Notes under the pieces: model-generated
Databases searched by the model: none
What the model was told of the DNA's origin: nothing
The model's input: the letters and a program-made list of their open reading frames with translations, nothing else
Position numbers and translations under genes: made by a program
Assembly (NCBI GenBank): GCA_965224605.1
Contig: CBDCZP010000008.1
Location: 248,001-312,000, forward strand
Origin: HyVt-477 sp965224605
GTDB taxonomy: Bacteria; Pseudomonadota; Gammaproteobacteria; Thiotrichales; Thiotrichaceae
DNA length: 64,000 nt
Direction of reading: 5' to 3'
In this document: in pieces, positions 43,791 through 53,296 of the stretch
Layout: every line of letters begins with the position of its first letter
Numbering within the stretch: the first letter of the stretch is position 1

Positions 43791-44669
43791 ATGAGTACAC
43801 TACCGCAACCACTTCACGTCAATTCGTTGGCAAAAACTATGCCGTATGCAGCTTTTTTGCATATCTTGGTTATTTTTGGCCTTGGATTTGGTATTCAGTC
43901 ATCTAGCAACATTAAAAATGCAACCTTGCTAGATATATCAATTGTCAACACTCATGCAGACAAAGCACCGGACAAAGCAGAGTTCATCGCTCAAGCAAAT
44001 CAGGAAGCCAGTGGTGCAACGGATATAAAAAACCGGCCCAGAAGCATGATGGCTTCTGAAAACCTACTTGCTCCAGATGAGATATCTCCATTAGAATCCT
44101 CAAAAGCAACACCCAACAAACCCCCTGTATTATTCCCTTTGTTACTCACCACAAAGGGTGAAACCTTTAAACGAAGCCCGAAACTTGAAGAGCAACCTGA
44201 CAAACCAGAACCACCCAGCGATGCAAAGGAAGTCATTGATGAAACCCGTGAAGAAGCACGATTAGTCGCTGAATTAGCAAAAGATGAAGCTAACTATTCA
44301 AAAATGCCGAGAACTCGCTTTCTGAACTCCTCTAATGCTAAAAGTGCCGTTGAAGCCTCCTATATTGATGCCTGGGCAAAAAAGATTGAACGAATCGGCA
44401 CCACTAACTTTCCACAAGAAGCTATTCGACTGCGCAAAAATGGTAAACTCATTATCAATGCAACACTTAATCAACAGGGTAGAATCATTGATTCGCAAAT
44501 ACATACATCCTCAGGTTCGCGCATCCTTGATAACGCCGCTTTACGTATCATAAAGATAGCATCGCCATATGATGCGCTACCCAGAAAAGTTCTGGAACAT
44601 TTCGACCAATTACAAATAACCCGCACCTTTATCTTTGACACGGGATATCATGACTTACGGACTGAATAG
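43791..44669 (+). CDS. TonB-family energy transducer
   Basis: A 292-residue TonB-like protein: a single N-terminal transmembrane helix (about 17-36, YAAFLHILVIFGLGFGI), a Pro/Glu/Lys-rich spacer with PDKPEPPSD, and a C-terminal TonB domain (about 205-285, FPQEAIRLRKNGKLIINATLNQQGRIIDSQIHTSSGSRILDNAAL). It links ExbB/ExbD or acts in envelope integrity. It begins the tonB-algH-ruvX-pyr operon order known from Pseudomonas; the gap to algH is 69 bases. Confidence 0.88.
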   Translation: MSTLPQPLHVNSLAKTMPYAAFLHILVIFGLGFGIQSSSNIKNATLLDISIVNTHADKAPDKAEFIAQANQEASGATDIKNRPRSMMASENLLAPDEISPLESSKATPNKPPVLFPLLLTTKGETFKRSPKLEEQPDKPEPPSDAKEVIDETREEARLVAELAKDEANYSKMPRTRFLNSSNAKSAVEASYIDAWAKKIERIGTTNFPQEAIRLRKNGKLIINATLNQQGRIIDSQIHTSSGSRILDNAALRIIKIASPYDALPRKVLEHFDQLQITRTFIFDTGYHDLRTE

Positions 44670-44738
44670 CCTCGGCACATCTTTATGACACACCTCAATA
44701 GATGGACTAACGCCGGAGCCTAAACAAAGAGTAACCAC

Positions 44739-45308
44739 ATGCAACAAGAAGACCTTCAATTACAGAATCAATTACTGATTGCCATGCCCGGAATGGGGGA
44801 TCCTCGTTTTGAGCATGCGGTAATTCTAGTTGCCCGCCATACGCCAGAAGGGTGTTTCGGTGTCACCATTAACCAGCCCTCTGACACAAGTTTAGGCGAT
44901 CTGTTTAATCATCTGAAAATACCGACTGTCGCCAGCTCAAAACTCACTTCTGAACCTATGCTTCAAGGCGGGCCAGTACAGCCAGAACAAGGTTTTGTTG
45001 TCCATGATTCTGAGCGCAGCTGGGAAAACACTTTACGTATTTCAGACAATTTGGCAATCACAGCATCGAAGGATATTTTAAAAGATATTGCCTCTGAACA
45101 GGGGCCTGATAATTTCTTTTTGACCCTCGGTTGTGCGAGCTGGTCTGCAGGGCAAATTGAAAATGAAATACTTGAAAACGCCTGGTTGTCCTGCCCAACG
45201 GAATCTTCGATCTTGTTTGATACCCCTTTTCCACTTCGCTGGCAAAACTCCTCTAAGCTTTTAGGGTTTGATGTGCGCCTGATGTCTGATTCATCTGGTC
45301 ATGCTTAG
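44739..45308 (+). CDS. algH: YqgE/AlgH family protein
   Basis: A conserved protein of the UPF0301 family, of unknown reaction. The 189 residues show LQNQLLIAMPGMGDPRFEHAVILVARHTPEGCFGVTINQPSD, GGPVQPEQGFVVHD and the FFLTLGCASWSAGQIENEI segment. It always precedes ruvX in this group. 18 bases separate it from ruvX. Confidence 0.93.
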   Translation: MQQEDLQLQNQLLIAMPGMGDPRFEHAVILVARHTPEGCFGVTINQPSDTSLGDLFNHLKIPTVASSKLTSEPMLQGGPVQPEQGFVVHDSERSWENTLRISDNLAITASKDILKDIASEQGPDNFFLTLGCASWSAGQIENEILENAWLSCPTESSILFDTPFPLRWQNSSKLLGFDVRLMSDSSGHA

Positions 45309-45326
45309 CATCAACGTTAAAAACCA

Positions 45327-45749
45327 ATGAGTATTTTAGCTTTTGACTTTGGATTAAAACGTACAGGGGTTGCCATTGGAAACACCCTAACAGGACTAGC
45401 CACGCCACTTTGCACGCTCAACAGCATTGATAACCATCCTGACTGGACCGGTATTGGCGCGCTAATAAAGGAATGGCAACCACAAACATTAGTAGTAGGA
45501 ATACCCTATTTGCTGGACGGTAAAAGTAGCGAGATGACAGTAAAAGCGGAAAAGTTTAGTCGACAGCTTGCCGGTAGATATGCACTTCCTGTTGACACTA
45601 TCAATGAGCAGCTTAGTTCTCTGGAAGCCGAACAACGCCTAAAATCATCCCGACAAGCAGGTAGAAAGAAAAAAATTAAAAAAGAGGAAATTGACCAGCT
45701 CGCTGCCGCCATTATCCTTGAATCATGGATATTAGAAAATGCAGAATAA
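45327..45749 (+). CDS. ruvX: Putative pre-16S rRNA nuclease YqgF/RuvX
   Basis: A RNase H-fold nuclease family, needed for 16S 5'-end maturation. LAFDFGLKRTGVAIGN carries the first Asp, LVVGIPYLLDGKSSEM the second motif, INEQLSSLEAEQRL the Glu and DQLAAAIILESWI the last Asp. It overlaps pyrR by 11 bases. Confidence 0.92.
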   Translation: MSILAFDFGLKRTGVAIGNTLTGLATPLCTLNSIDNHPDWTGIGALIKEWQPQTLVVGIPYLLDGKSSEMTVKAEKFSRQLAGRYALPVDTINEQLSSLEAEQRLKSSRQAGRKKKIKKEEIDQLAAAIILESWILENAE

Positions 45750-46287
45750 CGATCAACTAAAAGACTCTTCTAGCAACAGCCTTGATGATTACAAAGTAGA
45801 GCAAATTATCGACAAAATGGCCGATGATTTAGCCCGCCACCTACAAACCCGTAATATCGACAATCCATTGATCGTCGGCATCCACACTGCGGGTGTATGG
45901 ATAGCAAAGATGCTACATGAACGTTTAAACTTACCGGGTGTTATTGGTGAATTGAATATCAATTTCTATCGCGATGATTTTAGCCGCAATGGGCTCCACC
46001 CACAGATATTACCTTCAAGCCTCTCTTTTGCGGTAGAAGATCGCCATATCATCCTTGTTGATGATGTGCTGTTCACCGGCAGAACCATTCGTGCAGCTAT
46101 GAATGAATTGTATGATTATGGACGCCCTGCCAGTATAGTATTGACCATTCTTTTTGAACGCGAAGGAAGAGAGCTTCCTATAGCCGCTGATATTAGCGGC
46201 GTAAAAAAGGAACTATCTGAAAATCAATACATCAAACTTTCCGGTCCCGACAATATGGAGCTAAGTATTATAACCAAGCATGACTAA
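45739..46287 (+). CDS. pyrR: PyrR phosphoribosyltransferase/regulator
   Basis: A type I phosphoribosyltransferase related to uracil PRTase and to the Bacillus pyr regulator. VGIHTAGVWIAKML and HIILVDDVLFTGRTIRAAMNELYDYGRP (PRPP motif VDDVLFTGRT) are clear. The 182 residues fit. In Pseudomonas PyrR acts on pyr gene expression without strong UPRTase activity. It overlaps ruvX by 11 bases and pyrB by 8 bases. Confidence 0.92.
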   Translation: MQNNDQLKDSSSNSLDDYKVEQIIDKMADDLARHLQTRNIDNPLIVGIHTAGVWIAKMLHERLNLPGVIGELNINFYRDDFSRNGLHPQILPSSLSFAVEDRHIILVDDVLFTGRTIRAAMNELYDYGRPASIVLTILFEREGRELPIAADISGVKKELSENQYIKLSGPDNMELSIITKHD

Positions 46288-47278
46288 TTTGGACTTATTA
46301 CCAGGCCCTTTACCAGCTAGCTTACAATATACAGCTGATGGCAATCTCAAACACTTTCTGACCATAGAAGGTTTACCTCCTTTATTGCTTGAAGAAATTC
46401 TTAATCGCTCCGAGCAGTTTGTAACCTTACCCGATAAAGTACAAAGCAAAGCCCCTTTATTACGCGGAAAAACCGTTGTTAATTTATTCTTTGAAAACTC
46501 CACCCGTACACGTACCACCTTCGAACTTGCTGCACAGCGTTTATCTGCGGATATTATTAACCTAGACATTCGCACTTCTGCTGCTATGAAGGGAGAAAGC
46601 CTGCTAGACACTATTCGTAATCTTGAGGCGATGAACGTCGATATGTTTGTCGTACGCCATCAACATAGTGGAGCTGCACACTTTATCGCTCGCTATTGTG
46701 CACCACACATTAGCGTACTCAATGCAGGTGATGGACATCATGCTCACCCAACACAAGCCTTGCTGGACATGCTCACCATTCGGCAACACAAAGGGGCTTT
46801 TCCTCCCCTGAAAATAGCTATTGTGGGGGACATCATGCACTCTCGCGTGGCTCGCTCCCAAATTCACGCATTAACCACACTTTGCACAGGTGAAGTTCGC
46901 GTGATCGGGCCAAGAACACTCATTCCTGTGGGCATTGAAAAAATGGGTGTTAATGTTTTCCATGATCTTTGTGAAGGCCTCAACGAGGTCGATGTTGTCA
47001 TTATGCTGCGCTTGCAAAAAGAACGCATGCAAAACGCCCTGCTACCATCCGCACATGAATTCTACAAACGCTATGGACTTACCGAAGAAACACTAAAACA
47101 TGCCAAACCCGATGCCATTGTCATGCACCCAGGCCCTGCCAATAGAGGGGTAGAAATAGATACCAAAGTCGCCGATGGTCCACAATCAGTCATTCTAGAT
47201 CAGGTAACCAATGGCATAGCGGTTCGCATGGCCATTATGTCCATGGTGATGGGCTCACAATCGGGCAAAACACTATGA
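46280..47278 (+). CDS. pyrB: Aspartate carbamoyltransferase catalytic subunit
   Basis: Joins carbamoyl phosphate and aspartate, the committed step of pyrimidine synthesis. FFENSTRTRTTFELAAQRL (carbamoyl-phosphate loop), MHSRVARSQIHAL, RLQKERMQ and MHPGPANRGVEID are the family motifs. It overlaps pyrC' by the ATGA junction, the arrangement of class A ATCases that form a complex with a DHOase-like partner. Confidence 0.95.
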   Translation: MTNLDLLPGPLPASLQYTADGNLKHFLTIEGLPPLLLEEILNRSEQFVTLPDKVQSKAPLLRGKTVVNLFFENSTRTRTTFELAAQRLSADIINLDIRTSAAMKGESLLDTIRNLEAMNVDMFVVRHQHSGAAHFIARYCAPHISVLNAGDGHHAHPTQALLDMLTIRQHKGAFPPLKIAIVGDIMHSRVARSQIHALTTLCTGEVRVIGPRTLIPVGIEKMGVNVFHDLCEGLNEVDVVIMLRLQKERMQNALLPSAHEFYKRYGLTEETLKHAKPDAIVMHPGPANRGVEIDTKVADGPQSVILDQVTNGIAVRMAIMSMVMGSQSGKTL

Positions 47279-48570
47279 ATACAAAAAAAGCCATTATCAA
47301 TGCACAGATTATTGATCCCGACTCTGGCTTTAATCAAATCAGCAACCTGTATATTAATGGAAAAACTATTGCTCATATTGGCTCAACAGCGCCCGATAGT
47401 TTCATAGCAGACGTAACGATTGATGCCAAAGATCAGCTTTTGCTACCGGGCATTATTGACCTATCTGCTTATCTGCGTGATCCGGGGCAAGAGTTTAAAG
47501 CCAGCATCGAAAGTGAAAGTTATGCCGCTGTTAGTGCCGGCATTACACAACTCTATTACATGCCAGAACCAGAAACTTGTATTGACAGCATGCCCACGGT
47601 CAACCTTATTTTAAAAAGAGGCAAAGCTGAGAAAAAAGCACGTATTGATGTCATTGGTGCCATCACTCAATCATTGCAAGGCGAGCAGCTCACCAATATG
47701 GGAGGGCTAAAATATGCAGGATGTGCTGCCGTTACCAACCAACGTCAAGCTTTCTCTTCCAGTCGTACGCTGCGTCTGGCTATGGACTATGCAGCCACCT
47801 TTGATCTGCCTTTATTTCTGCATCCGATAGATCATGCATTGATGGGAGATGGCTGTGTCCACGAAGGCGCCATTGCTACCAGAATCGGTTTACCCGGTAT
47901 ACCTGTTGCTGCAGAAACAACGGCCGTATCACAGATTATAACCTTGGCTGAGGAGCTTGATGTCACTGTACATCTTTGTCGCCTTTCTGCCGCCAATAGT
48001 GTTGAACTGGTTCGAACCGCCAAGCAAAAAGGTTTGCCGGTTAGTGCTGACGTAGCTGCACACCAACTATTCTTAACAGACATGGATATCAGTGACTTTA
48101 ATCCTCTGTGCCACTTGCAACCCCCATTAAGAAGCCAACGAGACCTGGAAGCATTACGAAGTGGCATAGCCGATGGCACTATAGATGCGATCTGCTCAGA
48201 TCATCAGCCCCATGAAATAGACGCGAAACTTGCCCCCTTTCAGCAGACTGAACCCGGCATGTCTGCTCTTGAAACCCTATTACCCCTGACCATGCGCCTG
48301 GTAGAAGAAGGTGCTATGACATTGGAAACGGCAATAGCAAGTATCACCCACAGGGCTGCCAATACGATTAGAAATAAACAAGGAAGAATACAAGAAGGCT
48401 TACAAGCTGATTTTACACTGTTCGACCCGAACGACTTGTGGCTACTACAAACATCGGAGATGTTGAGTCAAGGCAAAAATACACCTTTTGAAGGTTGGGG
48501 TTTCAACGGACGAAGCACAAAAACCTTTGTTAAAGGTGAATGTGTTTTTGATAGAAAGAAGCTATATTAA
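47275..48570 (+). CDS. pyrC': Dihydroorotase-like PyrC' (metal site degenerate)
   Basis: A 431-residue homologue of type I dihydroorotase, paired with pyrB. Metal residues are lost: the HxH of DxHxHxRxPG reads DLSAYLRDPG, and CHVST reads CRLSA. ICSDHQPHE, the catalytic Asp, and LHPIDHALMGDG remain. In Pseudomonas the inactive PyrC' is needed to assemble the dodecameric ATCase, and a separate pyrC supplies activity. The same is inferred here. No other DHOase is in the window. Confidence 0.85.
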   Translation: MNTKKAIINAQIIDPDSGFNQISNLYINGKTIAHIGSTAPDSFIADVTIDAKDQLLLPGIIDLSAYLRDPGQEFKASIESESYAAVSAGITQLYYMPEPETCIDSMPTVNLILKRGKAEKKARIDVIGAITQSLQGEQLTNMGGLKYAGCAAVTNQRQAFSSSRTLRLAMDYAATFDLPLFLHPIDHALMGDGCVHEGAIATRIGLPGIPVAAETTAVSQIITLAEELDVTVHLCRLSAANSVELVRTAKQKGLPVSADVAAHQLFLTDMDISDFNPLCHLQPPLRSQRDLEALRSGIADGTIDAICSDHQPHEIDAKLAPFQQTEPGMSALETLLPLTMRLVEEGAMTLETAIASITHRAANTIRNKQGRIQEGLQADFTLFDPNDLWLLQTSEMLSQGKNTPFEGWGFNGRSTKTFVKGECVFDRKKLY

Positions 48571-48662
48571 ATCTCTTGCGATTTGAGATTCAACTAACAG
48601 AGACAATCACCACACTTTAAGTTTGCGGTGGCAACTGCCTCTTCACAAAACGTCACTGTGTT

Positions 48663-49298
48663 TTAATCAGTACTGTCAACATCAAAAGGATCATCATGGT
48701 CATGGTGAATACCCATTGCCGATTCTTGACGAATTATCTTTTTGAAATAGCTATGATGAATCCACCAATCAAGGCTAAAGAATCGCCCTGCACCCATAAA
48801 GAATAATGCGAGTGTCATTAAGAATAAGACTATCGCAGCTTCAATGCCAGAGTTTGCCGTAGTTGCATAACCATGACTGAAGAATAACTCTTTACCAGTC
48901 TCTACAAGACCTCCACTGAAGTTTGCAGCCGCAAGCCCCATTAGAATAATAATGCCCATTAGCGGTAAAGAAATCCATCTAACGGCGAAACCGATAATCA
49001 ACAACACGGCTGCAATAACCTCAATGCCACCAATCACTCCATTCATGATGCTTGGGGCTGGAATTGAAAACAGCCCTTGTGCACTACTTAAAGCTTCTAC
49101 TCCTTGTTGATACCCAGCACCATCTATCCATGTCAGTGGATTCCACCAAATAACATCACTACCAGTAAATAGACCTAATCGTTGCTGACCTGCTACCCAA
49201 AAAATAGGCGCCAGAAAAAAACGAAAGAGCAGTGGTGGAAGAAAATCAAGTCCTCTTAGCCATCCAAAGCTAAAAAAGCCATGCAGAAATTTAGTCAT
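48663..49298 (-). CDS. DoxX-family membrane protein
   Basis: A 211-residue integral membrane protein of the DoxX family with four hydrophobic helices. The family motif shows as RFFLAPIFWVAGQQRLGLFTG (about 26-46), with IEVIAAVLLIIGFAVRW and AAIVLFLMTLALFFMGAGRFFSLDW. The C-terminus has a HHDHDD metal-like cluster. DoxX proteins are tied to thiosulfate oxidation and redox complexes, and often accompany bufferin loci, but this one stands alone between pyrC' and ispA. Confidence 0.88.
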   Translation of the reverse strand: MTKFLHGFFSFGWLRGLDFLPPLLFRFFLAPIFWVAGQQRLGLFTGSDVIWWNPLTWIDGAGYQQGVEALSSAQGLFSIPAPSIMNGVIGGIEVIAAVLLIIGFAVRWISLPLMGIIILMGLAAANFSGGLVETGKELFFSHGYATTANSGIEAAIVLFLMTLALFFMGAGRFFSLDWWIHHSYFKKIIRQESAMGIHHDHDDPFDVDSTD

Positions 49299-49564
49299 CG
49301 AGCGTCTCCTTTGGGTATGTTCCTTTAAGTAAATGCATTGTGATTATTTCTATTAAGTAATGCAACTAAATTTTAGATATTAGGCTTACTTTAGACTCTT
49401 CTGCTTAACTTAATAAAGAATATTGAGCGTTATTCTCTTCCACAATCTTAAGCCAATAGATTAACGCAATATCAAGCATTATCATAGTTATTAACTAAAG
49501 ACCTTCTACAGGGAAAGGTCGACGAGAGAAAAATAAGCACAGCCAAAGCTATAAATTACTATAA

Positions 49565-50458
49565 CTACCTAAGGCGGTTCACTGTAAAATCAGCGATATT
49601 ACGCAACTTATCCGCGCAATCACCAAAACCATCTAATTGGGCAACCGCTTCGGCATGCAAGTCTATCGCTTTTTGCCGAGCATTCTCCATACCCAACATA
49701 GCCGGATAGGTGGCTTTATTAGAGGCAACATCAGCTCCCTGAGTTTTCCCCAAGGTTTCCGTATCACTTTCGATATCTAAAATATCATCACGCACCTGAA
49801 AAGCTAAACCCACACATTTAGCAAAATGATCCAATTGTTTTTTCTTGGATTCAGCACAATGATCGCTACATTCAATCGCCATCAACACACAAGCACGAAT
49901 AAGCGCCCCCGTTTTATGGATGTGCATATTTTCCAGCTCAGGATGAGACAATGTTCTACCGGTTGATTCTAGGTCAATTGCTTGTCCGCCCGCCATTCCC
50001 CTAGATCCAGAGGCATGGGTGAGAATTTCAATCAATTTGAGGCGCTGTTCCGCAGAAACATCTAATGCCGGACTATGTGCTAACAAATAAGAAGACAAAG
50101 CTTGCAGTGCATCACCTGCCAAAATCGCGGTAGCCTCGTCAAACGCCTTATGACAAGTAGGCTTGTTGCGACGTAAATCATCATCATCCATCGCCGGTAA
50201 ATCGTCGTGAATCAACGAATAGACATGTATAAGCTCAACAGCAGCCGCAGGAATATCTAACTGTTTACTGTCAACACCTAGGGCTTCTCCAGCCGCATAC
50301 ACCAGCAAAGGGCGAACCCGTTTACCTCCATCCAAAACGCTGTAACGCATGGCTTTATGCAAATGTTGTGGGTTTAATTTGGCCTCTGGCAACACACTAT
50401 CCAGCACTTTCTCAATTCTTTGCTGATAGTATTGAAGCTTCGAATCTAACTCAGTCAT
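49565..50458 (-). CDS. ispA: Farnesyl diphosphate synthase
   Basis: Makes FPP from IPP and DMAPP. GGKRVRPLLVYAAGEAL, the first Asp-rich motif LIHDDLPAMDDDDLRRNKPTCH (about 81-102) and the second GLAFQVRDDILDIESDTE are visible. The 297 residues fit. It overlaps xseB by 8 bases; dxs, the usual third gene, does not follow. Confidence 0.95.
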   Translation of the reverse strand: MTELDSKLQYYQQRIEKVLDSVLPEAKLNPQHLHKAMRYSVLDGGKRVRPLLVYAAGEALGVDSKQLDIPAAAVELIHVYSLIHDDLPAMDDDDLRRNKPTCHKAFDEATAILAGDALQALSSYLLAHSPALDVSAEQRLKLIEILTHASGSRGMAGGQAIDLESTGRTLSHPELENMHIHKTGALIRACVLMAIECSDHCAESKKKQLDHFAKCVGLAFQVRDDILDIESDTETLGKTQGADVASNKATYPAMLGMENARQKAIDLHAEAVAQLDGFGDCADKLRNIADFTVNRLR

Positions 50459-50714
50459 CTATACTGAAATCCGTAGTAAAATCCGTTTCGCCATCAGCCG
50501 TTAAAATCTTTACCTCTTGCTCAGCTTTAGCCAAAGCTTGCTGGCAAATACGCGTCAACTTCACGCCCTTTTCGAATTTCATCAAAGATTCCTCCAACGT
50601 CAAAGAATCTTTCTCCATGCTATCTACTAAAGCTTCTAGCTCATTCATAGCATCTTCAAAGCTCAGCTTCTGGCTTAACTCCTGACTTTGTGTTTTGTCC
50701 TTTTTCTTACTCAT
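50451..50714 (-). CDS. xseB: Exodeoxyribonuclease VII small subunit
   Basis: The small subunit of Exo VII. LSFEDAMNELEALVDSMEKDSLTLEESLMKFEKGVKLTRICQQALAKAEQEVKIL is the whole family core. I start at the internal Met (MSKKKDKTQ) at 50714 because the ten residues before it are not family-like. It precedes and overlaps ispA by 8 bases. Confidence 0.92.
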   Translation of the reverse strand: MSKKKDKTQSQELSQKLSFEDAMNELEALVDSMEKDSLTLEESLMKFEKGVKLTRICQQALAKAEQEVKILTADGETDFTTDFSIDD

Positions 50715-50985
50715 ACTGAGCACCCACAAGCATCCAAAAAACAAATATTCAACTGTCTATCACTAAAAAGCAAGCTCTTAAAGAATTCAAATCAAGAGTC
50801 TAGTTGGAATGTGGTTGAGAATGTAGCTGAAAATGTAGTTTATAATCTCAACACTTTTCATAATCGTTCTTTTCATCTCCTAATTACTTGACCTTTATCA
50901 GCTACACGTTCATCCCTGCTTGTTATCTATATTCGAATATCATAATATTCTATCCATATAAAATATTAATCACAGGTGGACAATC

Positions 50986-51081
50986 ATGTTAGATTTTGGC
51001 TTTAAAATCCCAATGGCTCTTGTCGTCGGCTTAATTATCTGGGCGTGGCTATCCTTCCTTTCCTCAGTATTTATTGGTTAA
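50986..51081 (+). CDS. Tiny 31-residue membrane peptide
   Basis: ATG at 50986 with AGGTGG five bases upstream opens a 31-residue frame (LDFGFKIPMALVVGLIIWAW..., ending VFIG) that is almost one transmembrane helix. It is too short for standard gene calling. The ribosome-binding site and one-helix composition make it credible as a small membrane regulator. The 50715-50985 stretch before it holds no other gene. Confidence 0.55.
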   Translation: MLDFGFKIPMALVVGLIIWAWLSFLSSVFIG

Positions 51082-51172
51082 GTTTTACTGACTAAGCAAA
51101 CTTTAACCACTATTCGAACCGCCTTTATAAAAGGCATCCAACACTGGATCAATAAGAATATTCAAATAGATG

Positions 51173-51201
51173 TTGAAATGCTTCCTTAATAGAGGCATAA
51201 T
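51173..51201 (+). promoter_or_regulatory. rpsT promoter
   Basis: TTGAAA (51173-51178), a 17-base spacer and CATAAT (51196-51201) lie 40-68 bases before the rpsT start. The match and spacing are close to sigma-70 consensus, and the GC-rich GCGCC after the -10 resembles ribosomal-protein promoters. Confidence 0.65.
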
Positions 51202-51240
51202 TCGCGCCTATTTTTTTACCGAAGTCTGTAGGAGATTTTC

Positions 51241-51501
51241 GTGCCAAATATTAAACAGGCAAAGAAACGCGTTCGCCAATCTGAAACCAGCAGAATGCTT
51301 AATAAACATCATCGTTCTGCCATGCGAACAGCCGTTAAAAAGGTTGATACAGCTATAGCAGAAGGCAACAAAGATGCAGCCACTGAAGCTTTTAAAGAAG
51401 CAACTTCAGCACTGGATTGTATGGTTAGCAAAGGTGTTCTTCATAAGAATAATGCTGCTCGCAAAAAGAGCCGCCTAAACGGACACATCCGCGCACTTTA
51501 A
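51241..51501 (+). CDS. rpsT: 30S ribosomal protein S20
   Basis: The small-subunit protein S20. The 86 residues begin PNIKQAKKRVRQSETSRMLNKHHRSAMRT and end KNNAARKKSRLNGHIRAL, all family-typical. The start is GTG with TAGGAG upstream; E. coli uses UUG, and rare starts are linked to autoregulation of this gene. It is monocistronic with its own promoter and terminator. Confidence 0.96.
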   Translation: MPNIKQAKKRVRQSETSRMLNKHHRSAMRTAVKKVDTAIAEGNKDAATEAFKEATSALDCMVSKGVLHKNNAARKKSRLNGHIRAL

Positions 51502-51536
51502 TCTGCACGTTTAGTTTCTGTATAAAACTACTTGTT

Positions 51537-51558
51537 AAGGCCGACATTGATCGGCCTT
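51537..51558 (+). terminator. rpsT terminator
   Basis: AAGGCCGA (51537-51544) pairs with TCGGCCTT (51551-51558) around a 6-base loop and is followed by TTCTGTTT. It is a good intrinsic terminator 36 bases after rpsT. Confidence 0.8.
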
Positions 51559-51619
51559 TTCTGTTTGTGCCAATTCTTATACTGTTTCTGCCTAACCAAT
51601 CCATATCTAGCCGACACTA

Positions 51620-53212
51620 ATGACAACCTACCAGGAAGAAGTCTCTCGCAGACGAACATTCGCGATTATCTCGCACCCTGATGCGGGTAAAACCACCATT
51701 ACGGAAAAGCTTCTTCTTTTCGGCCGCGCTATCCAGCAAGCAGGAACCGTAAAAGGTCGAAAAAACACCCGTCATGCCACCTCAGACTGGATGGAACTAG
51801 AAAAACAAAGAGGCATTTCTGTCACTTCATCGGTGATGCAGTTTCCTTACAAAGGTTGCATCATCAATCTCTTGGATACACCTGGGCACGAAGATTTCTC
51901 CGAAGATACCTATCGAACGCTAACCGCTGTTGATTCGGCTTTAATGGTGATTGACGTCGCCAAAGGCGTGGAAGCCAGAACCATTAAACTAATGGAAGTG
52001 TGTCGCTTGCGGGACACACCCATCATGACCTTCATCAATAAGCTTGACCGCGAAGGCCGTGATCCTATCGAACTGCTTGATGAAGTAGAAACCGTACTCA
52101 ACATTGACTGCGCCCCTATCACTTGGCCGATTGGCATGGGTAAACGGTTGAAAGGTGTTTACCATATCTATAACGATAAAATTCATCTATATGACCCCAA
52201 CCACGATGGGCATATCAAACAAGGTGAGGTCATCGAAGGGCTGGACAATCCACGGCTTGATGAATTGCTAGGCGATCAAGCCGAAGAGCTACGTGAAGAG
52301 ATAGAGCTAGTTAAAGGCGCAAGTAACACCTTTAATCAAGAAGAATACTTGACAGGAAAACTCACACCGGTCTTTTTTGGCTCGGCGATGAATAACTTTG
52401 GTGTAGCTGAATTACTAGACGACTTTGTTGCCTATGCCCCTGCTCCACAGCCACGTAGCACAACGACTCGCGAAGTTTCTGCCGATGAAGAAATATTCAG
52501 CGGCTTTATCTTTAAAATTCAAGCCAATATGGACCCTAAACACCGCGATCGCATTGCTTTTATGCGTATCTGTTCGGGCACTTTCAACAAAGGCATGAAA
52601 CTCCAGCAGACGCGCACCAAGAAAGAAATAAAAATCCCCGATGCACTAACCTTTATGGCAGCCGAGAGAGAACACATCAATGATGCCTATGCAGGGGATA
52701 TTATCGGTATTCACAATCACGGCACCATTCGAATTGGCGACACCTTCACACAAGGGGAAGACATTTATTTCACTGGTATACCTAACTTTGCACCGGAACT
52801 ATTCCGCCGCGCCCGCCTAAAAGACCCACTAAAAAACAAGCAACTACTTAAAGGTTTAATGCAGCTCTGTGAAGAAGGCGCAACACAGCTTTTTCGCCCT
52901 CTTAATAATAATGATCTAATTCTGGGAGCAGTGGGAATACTACAGTTTGATGTGGTAGAACACCGATTGAAGTCTGAATATAACGTGGAATGTATGTTCG
53001 AAGCGGTAAACGTGCAAACAGCTCGCTGGATTGCTTGTAAAGACGAAGTTATGCTGGAACAGTTCAAGACAAAAGCTGCTAATAATTTGGCGCTTGATCA
53101 CGCCGGAGAGCTAAGTTACATTGCTCCGACACGCGTTAACCTGCAACTTGCCGAAGAAAAATGGCCCGATATTGAGTTTCAATCAACACGGGAGCATGGA
53201 ATATACGATTAG
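51620..53212 (+). CDS. prfC: Peptide chain release factor 3
   Basis: A translational GTPase that removes RF1/RF2 after termination. RRTFAIISHPDAGKTTITEKLLLFG (P-loop HPDAGKT), LDTPGHEDFSEDTYRTL and MTFINKLDREGRDP are present, followed by RF3-specific domains (GAVGILQFDVVEHRL near residue 433). 530 residues match E. coli PrfC. It is monocistronic, ending before the shared palindromic repeat. Confidence 0.96.
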   Translation: MTTYQEEVSRRRTFAIISHPDAGKTTITEKLLLFGRAIQQAGTVKGRKNTRHATSDWMELEKQRGISVTSSVMQFPYKGCIINLLDTPGHEDFSEDTYRTLTAVDSALMVIDVAKGVEARTIKLMEVCRLRDTPIMTFINKLDREGRDPIELLDEVETVLNIDCAPITWPIGMGKRLKGVYHIYNDKIHLYDPNHDGHIKQGEVIEGLDNPRLDELLGDQAEELREEIELVKGASNTFNQEEYLTGKLTPVFFGSAMNNFGVAELLDDFVAYAPAPQPRSTTTREVSADEEIFSGFIFKIQANMDPKHRDRIAFMRICSGTFNKGMKLQQTRTKKEIKIPDALTFMAAEREHINDAYAGDIIGIHNHGTIRIGDTFTQGEDIYFTGIPNFAPELFRRARLKDPLKNKQLLKGLMQLCEEGATQLFRPLNNNDLILGAVGILQFDVVEHRLKSEYNVECMFEAVNVQTARWIACKDEVMLEQFKTKAANNLALDHAGELSYIAPTRVNLQLAEEKWPDIEFQSTREHGIYD

Positions 53213-53232
53213 CCCGTTTGATAGCTAACCGA

Positions 53233-53256
53233 AGAGACAAGGCATGCCTTGTCTCT
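53233..53256. repeat. Palindromic repeat, copy 2 (prfC/lipoprotein junction)
   Basis: A perfect 24-base palindrome (AGAGACAAGGCATGCCTTGTCT plus two bases) between convergent stops. It is the same sequence, with two substitutions, as the element at 3429-3456. Likely a bidirectional terminator or REP-like element. Confidence 0.75.
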
Positions 53257-53296
53257 ACATGTTTGAGCACACATTTGATGCACGCAACACCCAAGC

